A stretch of DNA of 64,000 nt, from NCBI RefSeq assembly GCF_004119455.1, contig NZ_NRQT01000001.1, positions 1 through 64,000 on the forward strand, given 5' to 3'. Within the stretch, counting starts at the first letter, position 1. Each line of letters begins with the position of its first letter. This DNA is from Chryseobacterium sp. CH25 (GTDB lineage: Bacteria > Bacteroidota > Bacteroidia > Flavobacteriales > Weeksellaceae). Below the pieces are notes generated by a model, which saw only the letters and a program-made list of their open reading frames with translations, made no database searches and was not told the DNA's origin. The translations under genes and the position numbers were made by a program. This document shows, in pieces, positions 26,434 to 35,766 of this stretch.

Positions 26434-27147
26434 ATGAATACTAACGAGTTCCTGAAAACTACCAAAAAGAAATCTGATGACTTTGTGTTCAGAATTATTG
26501 TTCCTCTTTTGGGTTTATTAGTTGTAATATTCAATCCAATATCCCTTTTTATAATTTCGGTTTTAGCAAGTATTCTTGTTTATATTACTGTTTTTCGTAC
26601 CACTATTTTCAGTAAGACTTTTTTATATTTTCTGGCTGTTATTTATGCTGTAATCATGTTTGTTTATTCTGTTTCTCCAAAAATTCAGTATACAGAATTT
26701 AAAACAACACATCCTAATTGGATTGAAACGGAAGGAACGTCCTTAACTGCTGATGTCAACTGGCGGGGTGGAAAAAACCGTAGATCGGTTGCAGATATCA
26801 CCTATCAATATCGGATGAATAATAAGACCTTTAAAAAAACGGCAAATAACGCACTCAAAAATAATACTTACAGCGTGTTCTGGAACTCAGAAAAGGAAAA
26901 AAATGAATCTAATCAGGATTTAAAAAAACGTGTGGAAAACTACGTCCAACAGAAAAATTTCAAAATTCTGAGAAACCCGAATTCAGGAGAAACCAAGCTA
27001 TTTATTCCCTTAAACGACCTGCTGCTTTCCAACTCTTTTGGGTTCCAATTGCTAGTTACTTTTTCCAAAGTAATGCTGGTTCCTTTCTTTTGTATGTTAT
27101 TTCTTTTTTTCTGGAAAGACAAGGGTTTCAATGGTTTTAAGAAATGA
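26434..27147 (+). CDS. hypothetical membrane protein
   Basis: I do not recognise a family for this 237-residue protein. It has two closely spaced hydrophobic hairpins near the N-terminus (about 20-75), then a basic hydrophilic domain of about 120 residues (TSLTADVNWRGGKNRRSVADITYQYRMNNKTFKK...). The C-terminal helix is FQLLVTFSKVMLVPFFCMLFLFFW. The topology, with a soluble middle domain resembling DUF3592 proteins, suggests a periplasmic middle domain. DUF3592 is only a guess. Confidence 0.7.
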   Translation: MNTNEFLKTTKKKSDDFVFRIIVPLLGLLVVIFNPISLFIISVLASILVYITVFRTTIFSKTFLYFLAVIYAVIMFVYSVSPKIQYTEFKTTHPNWIETEGTSLTADVNWRGGKNRRSVADITYQYRMNNKTFKKTANNALKNNTYSVFWNSEKEKNESNQDLKKRVENYVQQKNFKILRNPNSGETKLFIPLNDLLLSNSFGFQLLVTFSKVMLVPFFCMLFLFFWKDKGFNGFKK

Positions 27148-27187
27148 ATAGCCTGAGCATATTTAAGTACTGAAATACGAAGCCTTT

Positions 27188-28075
27188 TTATTTACTAATA
27201 TTCAAGCTCAGTAGCCAAAATTGTTGTTTCTCCAATCCTTTAAGCGGATCAGAACCATAATTAAAACTTCCACCAATAGAGACTTTAACAGGTTCATAAG
27301 CAATAAAAATATCAGCACCTGCTTTAAACAAATGGGTATAATCTTCCTTGTATTCCGAAGTATTGATTGCGTCTACCCTTCCTGTATAGTCCAGAGTTAA
27401 GCGTACTATGGGATTATAATTATCTGACTTTGATGTAATTTGATACTGCAAACCAACAATATAAAGTGGTCTTATGATTAATCCCTTAGAATCTTTGTCT
27501 TTTGCATTAAATATTCCCTGTGACTGCAATCCACCATAAAAAGACAAGAATATCCCCTGTCTGTGCTTATTATACCAGCTGAAGCTATTGATATTGGTAC
27601 CATGAGTACCATCTTTATAATAGCTAAATAGAACAGTTGAGGCAAAGGAATTTTTAATAGCAACACCATCATATACATATTTTAAATCCGCATCGATATA
27701 AATGCTCTTTTCTGAATCAAATTCGGAGAAAGGATCAGCTTCAGAAATGGAAAGGATTTTGTTTGTTATACCATATCCGACCTGAAAATTATTTTGCTCC
27801 TTATCTGTAAGTGTATTCTTATGATATTCAATAAGAGCTTTGGAAACTCCGTATTTAAAAATGTCATCAAATTTATAGGCAACTCCTAAATTGATTAGCC
27901 ATGATGAAGGCATGTTTTTAGGAAAAGTAACCATAAACTGGGCCGGCTTTTCTTTTTTCTCAGCAGTTTCCAAAGATTCACTGATCTGAATATTCTGCCA
28001 GAATTTACTATCAGACTGTGCATACAATTCACTACCAAAAGTAATAGCTAATAGGGTTATATACAACTTTTTCAT
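27188..28075 (-). CDS. hypothetical outer-membrane beta-barrel protein
   Basis: The 295-residue protein has a signal peptide (MKKLYITLLAITFGSELYAQ). The mature part alternates polar and hydrophobic residues with Gly/aromatic-rich strands (LINLGVAYKFDDIF, NNFQVGYGIT, IYIDADLKYVYDG, LTLDYTGRVDAI, VKVSIGGSFNYGSDPL) and ends in WLLSLNISK. That suggests a small outer-membrane barrel. Its start overlaps the end of the 149-residue gene by 4 bases, so they are translationally coupled. The function is unknown. Confidence 0.75.
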   Translation of the reverse strand: MKKLYITLLAITFGSELYAQSDSKFWQNIQISESLETAEKKEKPAQFMVTFPKNMPSSWLINLGVAYKFDDIFKYGVSKALIEYHKNTLTDKEQNNFQVGYGITNKILSISEADPFSEFDSEKSIYIDADLKYVYDGVAIKNSFASTVLFSYYKDGTHGTNINSFSWYNKHRQGIFLSFYGGLQSQGIFNAKDKDSKGLIIRPLYIVGLQYQITSKSDNYNPIVRLTLDYTGRVDAINTSEYKEDYTHLFKAGADIFIAYEPVKVSIGGSFNYGSDPLKGLEKQQFWLLSLNISK

Positions 28076-28521
28076 ATCACAGTAATTTTAGAAGGTGGAA
28101 TATAGGCGACCTTGCCTACCAGATCAACGCAATCCTTTACCGTCACACAGGATTTTACTTCTTTACGGAGAATCTCTCTAGCGGAGGGATTATGTTTTTG
28201 GGCTATTTTATTGAATCTTGTAGTAAGTGCATTATAATTTTGAGGATCTTTAAATTTATAAGTTGACATTTTCTTATCATCCATAATTGTCGAAGGATCC
28301 GTTTCACCATCACCATGAGTTGTGAGTATAGCAACTCTCACCTGATATGATATTGTAGAGGAACTGGTCTGATAATCGGACACCTGCAGAAGAAATGTAC
28401 TTAATTTCATATCCTTAACCTTAATGGCTTTATTGGATTTTTCAAACTTATCTATCGCTTTCACTAGATTATCGAATGATTGCGCATGTACTTTAACGTA
28501 ATAATTCTTTTTTTTGCTCAT
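28072..28521 (-). CDS. hypothetical protein in hydrolase cluster
   Basis: This is a 149-residue soluble protein without a signal peptide (MSKKKNYYVKVHAQSFDNLVKAIDKFEKSN). I do not recognise it. It is Lys-rich, with two Cys in VKSCVTVKDCVDLVG. It lies between an alpha/beta hydrolase gene (68 bases upstream) and the beta-barrel gene (4-base overlap), so a shared role with them is likely. Confidence 0.75.
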   Translation of the reverse strand: MSKKKNYYVKVHAQSFDNLVKAIDKFEKSNKAIKVKDMKLSTFLLQVSDYQTSSSTISYQVRVAILTTHGDGETDPSTIMDDKKMSTYKFKDPQNYNALTTRFNKIAQKHNPSAREILRKEVKSCVTVKDCVDLVGKVAYIPPSKITVI

Positions 28522-28589
28522 GATATTTAGTTCTATAATTAATAATAACTTATAATAAGTGCTATGGGATAAAATAAACTGTAACCTGA

Positions 28590-29312
28590 TTAAAAGGTTT
28601 CCCAGACCTCTGAAACAGCTCTGGGATGATTGAGGTATTTAAATCCATCGTGGTTTGCCGGCCCATCATCATCAAATGATGTTTCGACCTGTTTGAAATT
28701 AGGATGCTGAGCTAAAATATCTCTGCTTGCAAAGACCAGATCATTATCATTATTCAGGTTGTACCACTTTCTGATGGGGAGCTGGGCAATGGGAAATGTT
28801 GTATGGGCCGACATCAATTTACTTCCAAGCTGAGAGCCAGCTGTTACAAGTGTTAAATTTTTATATTTATCCTTATTTTCCCTGAGTAAAAAGTATTCAT
28901 AGCACATAATAGATCCAAGGCTATGTGCATAAATAATATCTGGTTTATGAACATCAATCTGTTTCTGTAGTTCATTCCAGAGTTCCCGCTTCAATCTAGG
29001 CTGCTGTAAGTATTCCACAACCATATCGGGATAATCATCCATCCAGTCTGAAAGATTTAAAACTTTTTCTGTTTTTCTATGTCTAATAAAATCCAGAAAT
29101 GTCTTCACTACAAACTTGGCATAGTCTACTATACCTGCATTTGTCTTCACAAAAAAACTGTCAAATTTCATAAATACAATATTGTGATCATCAACAATAT
29201 TAAGGTGAAGTTTCAGTCCGCTACGCCATTTATTTGCCCATCCGCCAGGGCCATCCATACTTTTATCTTTACCACCTATTCCGTGGATACAAAGAACTTT
29301 TGGTTTACTCAT
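28590..29312 (-). CDS. alpha/beta hydrolase, lipase-like, cytoplasmic
   Basis: The 240-residue protein opens with KPKVLCIHGIGGKD, the oxyanion HG-x-G strand. The nucleophile elbow is AHSLGS within DIIYAHSLGSIMCYEYF, and the probable catalytic His lies in DDDGPANHDGFKYL near the end. There is no signal peptide. Esterases and lipases of this type include T6SS phospholipase effectors, but also many housekeeping enzymes. It heads a three-gene group reading to the beta-barrel gene at 27188. Confidence 0.8.
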   Translation of the reverse strand: MSKPKVLCIHGIGGKDKSMDGPGGWANKWRSGLKLHLNIVDDHNIVFMKFDSFFVKTNAGIVDYAKFVVKTFLDFIRHRKTEKVLNLSDWMDDYPDMVVEYLQQPRLKRELWNELQKQIDVHKPDIIYAHSLGSIMCYEYFLLRENKDKYKNLTLVTAGSQLGSKLMSAHTTFPIAQLPIRKWYNLNNDNDLVFASRDILAQHPNFKQVETSFDDDGPANHDGFKYLNHPRAVSEVWETF

Positions 29313-29434
29313 AATTTAATAGTTTTTGGTTATTAATAACTTTAAGTAAGAATAGATTATTTAAAATGATATTCAACAGAACAACAATATTGTCAACAGT
29401 GAAATCATCATCAATACATTCATTTAGTTATCAT

Positions 29435-29890
29435 CTATTCTTTGGTAACTTTGGATTCTCCATTCCCCATAATTGTGATAATTGGGCCACGGTATGTATA
29501 TTCTTTGATATTTTTAAAAGTTGAATAGTCTGCCGATACTATTAAAGTCTCAAACCTTGTTGTATCCGGGGAATCAAATTTCATTGCACATTCCAACTTA
29601 GATGTTTTTATATTCTCAATCTTTAACTGGGATTTGCTATTAACATTTTCTAATGTAAGGGATGCAATGCGTAAGCATCCGGTTTGATCCTTAGCTGTAG
29701 TCCATGATATTTTCATAGGTTCCTTACGATCTTCGAAGCCAATTTCAAATTCTTTATTTGTTGTATTATTTGAAATTTGCCACTTAGGATTTTCAGATAG
29801 AAAGTCTTTCGTATAGACTACTTTTTCCTTTGGTGCATTACATGAGCAGATTGCAATACATGTAAACAATGTTAAAATTGAAGTTTTCAT
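29435..29890 (-). CDS. hypothetical lipoprotein
   Basis: I set the start at 29890, giving MKTSILTLFTCIAICSCNAPKEK, a clear lipoprotein signal. The ATG at 29956 would put 22 unrelated residues before it. The mature part (about 130 residues) is beta-rich with no recognised domain. It is alone on its transcript. Confidence 0.7.
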   Translation of the reverse strand: MKTSILTLFTCIAICSCNAPKEKVVYTKDFLSENPKWQISNNTTNKEFEIGFEDRKEPMKISWTTAKDQTGCLRIASLTLENVNSKSQLKIENIKTSKLECAMKFDSPDTTRFETLIVSADYSTFKNIKEYTYRGPIITIMGNGESKVTKE

Positions 29891-30187
29891 GTTTTGATGT
29901 TTATGGGTTATCAGATACCTAAAGTTAACAAAAAGAGAAGTATAAGACAATACCACAAACAGGTAATAAACCTGCTGTTATAAATTGTTGAGACAATTCA
30001 ATAAACTCATGAAACATTTCAGTAAGGATGGTAACGAACTTGAGAAAGAATTGCTATAGTGAATTTACTTGACCGAATATCTGTAAATATGATAATACAG
30101 AGTTTGAAGTTTTTGAAGATAATGCTATGGTTTTGAGTGGTAATAGCTACTACAGAATGTTTTTTCAATAAAAATTCCGATAAAACA

Positions 30188-30218
30188 TTTGCATATATCA
30201 TTTAAATACTTACTTTTG
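30188..30218 (+). promoter_or_regulatory. tRNA-Ala promoter
   Basis: TTTG (30188-30191), exactly 19 bases, then TACTTTTG (30211-30218). Transcription would begin a few bases before the mature tRNA 5' end. I see no gene in the rest of the 29891-30232 gap. Confidence 0.7.
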
Positions 30219-30232
30219 TACCACTTCAAAAT

Positions 30233-30306
30233 GGGGGATTGGCGCAGTTGGCTAGCGCGTTTGACTGGCAGTCAAAAGGCCACGGGTTCGAATCCCGTAT
30301 TCTCCA
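30233..30306 (+). tRNA. tRNA-Ala (anticodon GGC)
   Basis: The 74 bases fold into a full cloverleaf. The acceptor stem GGGGGAT/ATTCTCC includes the G3:U70 pair that is the alanine identity element. The D stem is GCGC/GCGC and the anticodon stem TTTGA/TCAAA has loop CTGGCAG (anticodon 30267-30269). The T stem ACGGG/CCCGT carries TTCGAAT. The discriminator is A. CCA is not encoded. Confidence 0.96.
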
Positions 30307-30317
30307 CTTTTAATTAG

Positions 30318-30350
30318 AAAGTTGTAATCCAAATGATTGCAACTTTTTTT
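30318..30350 (+). terminator. terminator after tRNA-Ala
   Basis: GTTGTAATC and GATTGCAAC form a stem with one wobble, followed by seven T. Confidence 0.8.
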
Positions 30351-30783
30351 ATTATAATTCTTAACGAAAAGATTTTGAACTATTATTGCATACTTGAATA
30401 TTTCTAGAAGTTAGTAAACAGTATTTTATCTTGTCTTAATCATTACCTTTCTTAAAAATGTATTGTCCTATAATAGACATAATTCCCTATTTATAGATTT
30501 AACAAAAAAAAAATCTATATTTTGTATAAAAATGCTGATATTTCTCAATATTTTTAATCAAATAAATGTTTATATTATCATCAAAATAGACTCATTTTGG
30601 TTAAAATTATTGATCTAACAAACTACAAATTAAAGTGTTAAATAAAGTTAACATATCTTAAAATAAGGATCAATCATGCTCATTATTCGACGTTTACAAA
30701 ATCGCGTAAAAAAGATTTAATACTCAATTAAAAAATAAATTTTCATCTTTGCAGCCTTAAAATCAAACACGCTAGTTTATTTC

Positions 30784-33381
30784 ATGAGCATTATTTTAAA
30801 AAAGCGACTTCTTATAGCGCTTGTATTGCCAACGGCCGCCTTGTATTATGGGCAGAGTACGAAGGATTCTTTAGAAAAATCTAAATCTATTGATGAGGTG
30901 ATGTTGGTAGGTAGAAACCTTTCCCAAACAGCCAAAGAAAGAAAAACACCTGTTGCAGTTTCCAACATTAAGGCAGCTGAAATTCAGGAAAAACTGGGAA
31001 ACAGAGAATTCCCTGAAATTATGAAGTCTACTCCATCTGTTTACGTTACCAAAGTAGGTGGTGGATTCGGAGACAGCAGAATTAACATGAGAGGTTTTGA
31101 TGGTGCCAACATTGCGGTAATCATCAACGGACAGCCTGTTAATGATATGCAGGGAGGTACTGTGTACTGGTCTAACTGGACTGGACTAGCAGATATTGCA
31201 AGCTCTATTCAGATTCAGAGAGGTTTGGGAGCTTCTAAATTTGTAGTTCCTTCTGTTGGAGGAACCATCAATATTGTAACCAAAGCTACCGATTCTGAGC
31301 AAAAAGCAATGATTAAGGCTGAAGCTGGTAACGACAATTACTCAAAGCTTTCAGCGATGTACTCTTCTGGGTTGAAAAACAAATGGGCAACTACCGTATT
31401 GCTTTCCCGTTGGCAAGGTGATGGTTACATCAACGGAACTAAAGGTGAAGGATATTCATGGTTCTTCTCTACAGGATTTAAGCCGAATGAAAAACATGCG
31501 TTCAACTTCATTGCAACGGGTGCACCACAGGTACATGACACAAGAAGATCTTCTGCAACCGGAGCTAACGTAGCAACTTTACAGCAGTTCGAAACTTACG
31601 GAAGAAGATACAACCCACAAACAGGAATGCTGAACGGTTCTCAATTCAATTTAGCACCTAACTTCTACCACAAGCCAATTGCTTCATTAAACTGGGACTG
31701 GAGTATTAATGACAACCTTAAACTATCCACAGTTGTTTACGGTTCTTGGGGCCGTGGCGGCGGCGGTACCGGACTTAACGGTTCTATCGTTCAAGGTAAA
31801 AATACTATGAATTTCATGAATAGTGCTGACGGTACTATCAATTGGGACATGATTTACCGTTACAACAGAGGAGGTGCAGTAACAGATTATAATGGAAATA
31901 CTTTCCAAAAATCTGCTTTCGTTGCTCCTGCAGGCTCTCCTACTGATTATAATGGACAAAATGTAGCTACTTTAAACGGAACTACTGGTATCGTTAGAAA
32001 GCAAAGTATTAATGCTCATGACTGGTACGGAGTAATTGCTGACCTTAATTATAAAAAGAACAACTGGACTTTTAATGGAGGGATTGATCTTAAAACTTAC
32101 AAAGGAGCTCTTTATGATATTACTACTGACCTGTTAGGATCTGATGCTTTATTTGTTAAAAGTACAGTAAACGCTCCCAACGGTTATTATGTAGACCGTA
32201 CTGTAAAACCTGAACCTCTTACAAAAACTGGAGATACACAGAAAGTATCTATCCACAATGAAGGTCTTGTAAAATGGGCTGGCGTATACGGAATGGTTGA
32301 ATATAGCTCTGAAAAACTAAGTGCATCTGTTCAGGCATCCGTTTCTGAGCAATATTACAAGAGAAGAGACTATATGTTGTACACTCCTGGAAACCAGGAA
32401 ACCAAATGGTACCACAAAACAGGTTATATCGTAAAAGGAGGTGCTAACTATAACATTGATGATCATCATAACGTATTTTTCAATGCTGGAGTTATTTCAA
32501 GACAGCCATTATTTAATGCACTGTTCCCTTCCAACCAGAACATCTATAATGATGCGAAGAATGAAAGAATTTTCTCTTTAGAGCTAGGATATGGTTTCAA
32601 ATCCCGTTATATCGATGTTAACATCAACGCGTACAGAACACAGTGGGATGACAGATTCATTTCAAGAACATTCAATGCAGGAGCTGCTGATGTTGCTAAA
32701 TTCTCTCAATTAAAACTTGGAAATGCTTATTTCTACAATGCACTGAATGTTGGTCAACTTCACCAGGGTGTTGAATTGGAAGCGAAAGCAAGACCTTTTG
32801 CTAACCTTAGATTAAGAGGGATGGTTTCATTTGGAAACTGGAAATACAAAGGAAATGCAAACTTCAATATTCTTGATGTTCAAAGCAACCAGGAAGTTGC
32901 CGGAGCAACAGGGGTAATCAACATTAAAAATCTGAAAGTGGGTGATGCTGCACAGACAACTGCAAGCTTAGGAGTTGACTATAACATTACCAAAGCATTC
33001 AGTATTGATGCAAACTGGGAATATTATGACAAATTATATGCACAGTTCAACCCTATCAACTTCCTTACAGAGGCTGACAGAGAAAGAGGAATTGTAAAAT
33101 TACCAAGCTATAACCTATTTGATGTAGGAGCTAGTTATAAATTCGAAATCGGTCAGAAAAAATCGTTAACATTAAGAGCGAACGTTTACAACTTATTCAA
33201 CAAATATTATATTTCTGAACTAAGTTCTAATATCCATGCTACTGATGTGATTGGTACTGGTCCGGATAAAGGAAAAACATACCAGGAAGCTGGTAGAGTT
33301 TACCAAGGTGTTGCAAATGCCAATACAGGTTTCTTAGGATTCGGAAGAACGTGGTCTGTGGCTGCTACTTTCAGATTCTAA
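30784..33381 (+). CDS. TonB-dependent outer-membrane receptor
   Basis: This is an 865-residue protein with an N-terminal signal (MSIILKKRLLIALVLPTAALYYGQ). The plug domain shows SIDEVMLVGRNLSQTAKERK, FPEIMKSTPSVYVTKVGGGFGDSRINMRGF and IAVIINGQPVNDMQ, ending in ASKFVVPSVGGTINIVT (residues about 35-165). A large barrel follows and ends in TWSVAATFRF. There is no N-terminal carboxypeptidase-like domain and no SusD partner, so a FecA-like importer of an iron chelate or other small nutrient is likely. A 470-base AT-rich upstream region contains the tRNA terminator and no other gene. A terminator follows. Confidence 0.9.
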   Translation: MSIILKKRLLIALVLPTAALYYGQSTKDSLEKSKSIDEVMLVGRNLSQTAKERKTPVAVSNIKAAEIQEKLGNREFPEIMKSTPSVYVTKVGGGFGDSRINMRGFDGANIAVIINGQPVNDMQGGTVYWSNWTGLADIASSIQIQRGLGASKFVVPSVGGTINIVTKATDSEQKAMIKAEAGNDNYSKLSAMYSSGLKNKWATTVLLSRWQGDGYINGTKGEGYSWFFSTGFKPNEKHAFNFIATGAPQVHDTRRSSATGANVATLQQFETYGRRYNPQTGMLNGSQFNLAPNFYHKPIASLNWDWSINDNLKLSTVVYGSWGRGGGGTGLNGSIVQGKNTMNFMNSADGTINWDMIYRYNRGGAVTDYNGNTFQKSAFVAPAGSPTDYNGQNVATLNGTTGIVRKQSINAHDWYGVIADLNYKKNNWTFNGGIDLKTYKGALYDITTDLLGSDALFVKSTVNAPNGYYVDRTVKPEPLTKTGDTQKVSIHNEGLVKWAGVYGMVEYSSEKLSASVQASVSEQYYKRRDYMLYTPGNQETKWYHKTGYIVKGGANYNIDDHHNVFFNAGVISRQPLFNALFPSNQNIYNDAKNERIFSLELGYGFKSRYIDVNINAYRTQWDDRFISRTFNAGAADVAKFSQLKLGNAYFYNALNVGQLHQGVELEAKARPFANLRLRGMVSFGNWKYKGNANFNILDVQSNQEVAGATGVINIKNLKVGDAAQTTASLGVDYNITKAFSIDANWEYYDKLYAQFNPINFLTEADRERGIVKLPSYNLFDVGASYKFEIGQKKSLTLRANVYNLFNKYYISELSSNIHATDVIGTGPDKGKTYQEAGRVYQGVANANTGFLGFGRTWSVAATFRF

Positions 33382-33408
33382 TTAATACCATCTGAATATA
33401 AAACAATT

Positions 33409-33436
33409 GAACCCGTCACTTCTGGCGGGTTCTTTT
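33409..33436 (+). terminator. terminator after TonB receptor gene
   Basis: GAACCCGTC and GGCGGGTTC pair (one mismatch or wobble near the loop), followed by a T-rich stretch. Confidence 0.8.
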
Positions 33437-33526
33437 CTTTTAAAAGATAGTGCTATACTCTCCTATTATCTAAAAAAATAAGTAATAAATTAGACGGGAC
33501 AAAAATTAAAAATCATTTCTATTGTA

Positions 33527-34162
33527 ATGGACAAGGAAACTATATATTATATCATAACCTATTTTAGTAATCTGATGACTAATCGCGAAAAATTAGCACT
33601 GAAATCTCATATGTTTACTTGCAAAACTTCTGATAATCCCAAAATGAAAAGGATACTTACAGAGAAAAACTGGATAAGTTCTGATCCTGAAATCACCTCT
33701 CTTCTTCAGAATGGTTATAATGAATTCGAATTAAAAATAATTCAACGAATAATGACTGAAACTCCAGAAAAAGTATTTTTTAATAATTGTCCTAAATGTA
33801 ACAGGCTGGCCCGCACTCCTTATGCAAAGCAATGCAGATACTGCAGATACAGCTGGCATAATCTGGTGGCAAAATTTAAAATTGAAAGTGTCTTCCAACT
33901 TACCAACAGAAGTTTTTATCTCCTTGGAGAAATTGTAGAAGGAGAAATAACTCCAGGTCAATTGATGGATTTAACAACAATAGGACTTCATAAAAAAATT
34001 AAAATTGACTCTATTGAATTGGGTAATAAACCGAATAACGGAAAGCCATGGAATGGGATTGCACTTGGAACCAATGAACTCACAGAAGATGATAAGCTGT
34101 ATTTGAAACAGCAATCCTTTTTTCATCCCACAATCAATATCATTACTACTCAACCGATTTAA
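33527..34162 (+). CDS. hypothetical zinc-ribbon protein with C-terminal barrel-like domain
   Basis: This 211-residue soluble protein has an N-terminal helical part, then a four-Cys ribbon (CPKC ... CRYC, about residues 88-108). The C-terminal part (SFYLLGEIVEGEITPGQLMDL ... WNGIALGTNELTEDD) resembles the beta-barrel of EF-Tu domain 2. No function is known to me. Its last 17 bases overlap the end of the convergent gene at 34146. It may be a lineage-specific accessory gene next to the T6SS module. Confidence 0.75.
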   Translation: MDKETIYYIITYFSNLMTNREKLALKSHMFTCKTSDNPKMKRILTEKNWISSDPEITSLLQNGYNEFELKIIQRIMTETPEKVFFNNCPKCNRLARTPYAKQCRYCRYSWHNLVAKFKIESVFQLTNRSFYLLGEIVEGEITPGQLMDLTTIGLHKKIKIDSIELGNKPNNGKPWNGIALGTNELTEDDKLYLKQQSFFHPTINIITTQPI

Positions 34163-35027
34163 CCTTTAAATCCATATCAATCAGGTAAGCAAGATGCTCA
34201 TGCATTTTTTCTATGAAATGAAGTTTAGCATCCATTATTCTGCCGGTTGATTTTTCAAAATTATATTTTACTTTCACATTGAACTCAAACTGGTCAATGG
34301 AAAATTCTTTCTCATTGTCATAAAGCTTTTTGATATGACTTTTCATAAGCTCTTCTCTATTGTTAAGCTCAGCATGAAACTCTGTAAAAAGAGTATTGTT
34401 TTCTTCTTCAAGCTTTACCAGTTTCAATTGATAGTGATACTCTACTCCCTGCATCAATCTGGAACGGATATTCAATGGACTGGATAGAAAACTGTAATAT
34501 TCATTAGGTGGAAATATCAGACTGTAAACTTCCGGTAGCAGTAAAATATATTGTAAGTTCTTCTTCAGTTCATCCTCAAAACTTTTCAATCCTTTTTCAT
34601 AATTGGCAACCAGTTTAACCTGATCTTTTTCTTCCGGGAAAACTGTTGCCATCTTATTTTCTTTCCATTCTTCCCAACTCTTCCACAGTTCATCTTTATT
34701 TTCAACAGAGAGGATTTTTCCGTTTGTATTTCGTTTGATATAAAGATTACGCGAAATATCAGAAAGGGTAAGACTTTGCAACAAAAAAGGTTTCATGACA
34801 TGATCTTCCGTATCTCCTGTAATTTCCTGAAGGGTTATGGTATTGTAAATAAAATCTGATTCTTTCTGCTGGTCAACCAACAGTTCAGATGAGGTTTTTA
34901 AAGAGACTGGGGGATTTTCCTTACCCATCAGAAAGGTGTTCTCCACATTTAGGGTATATTCCTGTGAGAATTTTTCAAGTTGAAGAAGAGGAATATTTTC
35001 CCCAAAAAAGAAGTTTGAAATGCTCAT
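34146..35027 (-). CDS. hypothetical protein at end of T6SS effector module
   Basis: I set the start at 35027 (MSISNFFFGENIPLLQLEKF), giving 293 residues; an ATG at 35072 would add 15 unrelated ones. It is acidic and helical with no signal peptide. Coiled-coil-prone segments occur around the middle (SWEEWKENKMATVF..., FEDELKKNLQYILLL). I do not recognise the family. It is the last gene of the minus-strand series beginning at vgrG, so an immunity or accessory role is possible but unproven. Confidence 0.7.
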   Translation of the reverse strand: MSISNFFFGENIPLLQLEKFSQEYTLNVENTFLMGKENPPVSLKTSSELLVDQQKESDFIYNTITLQEITGDTEDHVMKPFLLQSLTLSDISRNLYIKRNTNGKILSVENKDELWKSWEEWKENKMATVFPEEKDQVKLVANYEKGLKSFEDELKKNLQYILLLPEVYSLIFPPNEYYSFLSSPLNIRSRLMQGVEYHYQLKLVKLEEENNTLFTEFHAELNNREELMKSHIKKLYDNEKEFSIDQFEFNVKVKYNFEKSTGRIMDAKLHFIEKMHEHLAYLIDMDLKVKSVE

Positions 35028-35095
35028 TACTTTATTTTGACTCCGGTGCAATTTGATTAATGATCTCCCCAAGCACCCATAATTATATATTAAAA

Positions 35096-35749
35096 TTACT
35101 GTTCATAAAATCTGGCTAAATCAAATCCCATTTCCTTAGATAATTCATAATAGCTTTTATTAGAATCTAAATTCAAATCTTTATAAACTTTATCTCTTAA
35201 TTCAGGAAAATTCCTTAAATCCATTTCCTTAAAACTATCGCTATAATGTTCTCCAGCAATCAGATCTTCGCGCCCTTGTAAATGAACACACTCATTAGCC
35301 AATACTTCGGGATATTCTGCACTCCAATTAATTTCAAAATCATTAATATCTTTGTATTGTGTTTTAAAATGAAGTTCCCCTCTTAGCAGCTGAATACTTC
35401 CATATGCATCACCAATAATTTCAGGAAATTCAACAGATTGGTGGTCTACCGTTAAATGTCCTGTCTTTCCCCATTTTAATCTATTAGCCTTTGAATCAAT
35501 CCTATAAGTAAAAACCCCGTCTATTAATGTTTCCAAATGTTCAGGAAGATCTGGTTTATCATAGATCCCTTTATACATTCTTATTAACTGACATTCTTCA
35601 TAGACATCAAAGTATAATTCATCATCTTGCTCAATAGAGGGTGTAAAATATTGTTTTTCAACATCGAACAGAATTTGCCCGAAAATAAACTTATCAGACT
35701 CTTCAAGTTGTAAATAAAATAGATCTCCTTGATTTAATTTTTTGCTCAT
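35096..35749 (-). CDS. putative immunity protein (Imm26-like)
   Basis: With the start at 35749 (MSKKLNQGDLFYLQLEESDKFIFGQIL) it has 217 residues; an ATG four codons upstream is also possible. The opening resembles Imm26-type immunity domains (a GD-(I/L)-F-x-(I/L)-x-L strand followed by (Y/F)-x-x-G-x-(I/V)). The assignment rests on that pattern and on its position two genes after the toxin. It is acidic and cytoplasmic. It probably neutralises a nuclease or other toxin, but which one is not visible. Confidence 0.55.
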   Translation of the reverse strand: MSKKLNQGDLFYLQLEESDKFIFGQILFDVEKQYFTPSIEQDDELYFDVYEECQLIRMYKGIYDKPDLPEHLETLIDGVFTYRIDSKANRLKWGKTGHLTVDHQSVEFPEIIGDAYGSIQLLRGELHFKTQYKDINDFEINWSAEYPEVLANECVHLQGREDLIAGEHYSDSFKEMDLRNFPELRDKVYKDLNLDSNKSYYELSKEMGFDLARFYEQ

Positions 35750-35766
35750 ACAAACAAACAATATTT

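Noticed and set aside
30019-30201. 60-codon open frame on the minus strand
   Set aside because: No recognisable protein pattern or promoter; it overlaps the tRNA promoter on the other strand.
30234-30306. tRNA starting one base later
   Set aside because: That frame gives a T-T mismatch and leaves only one base before the D stem; starting at 30233 pairs the whole acceptor stem.
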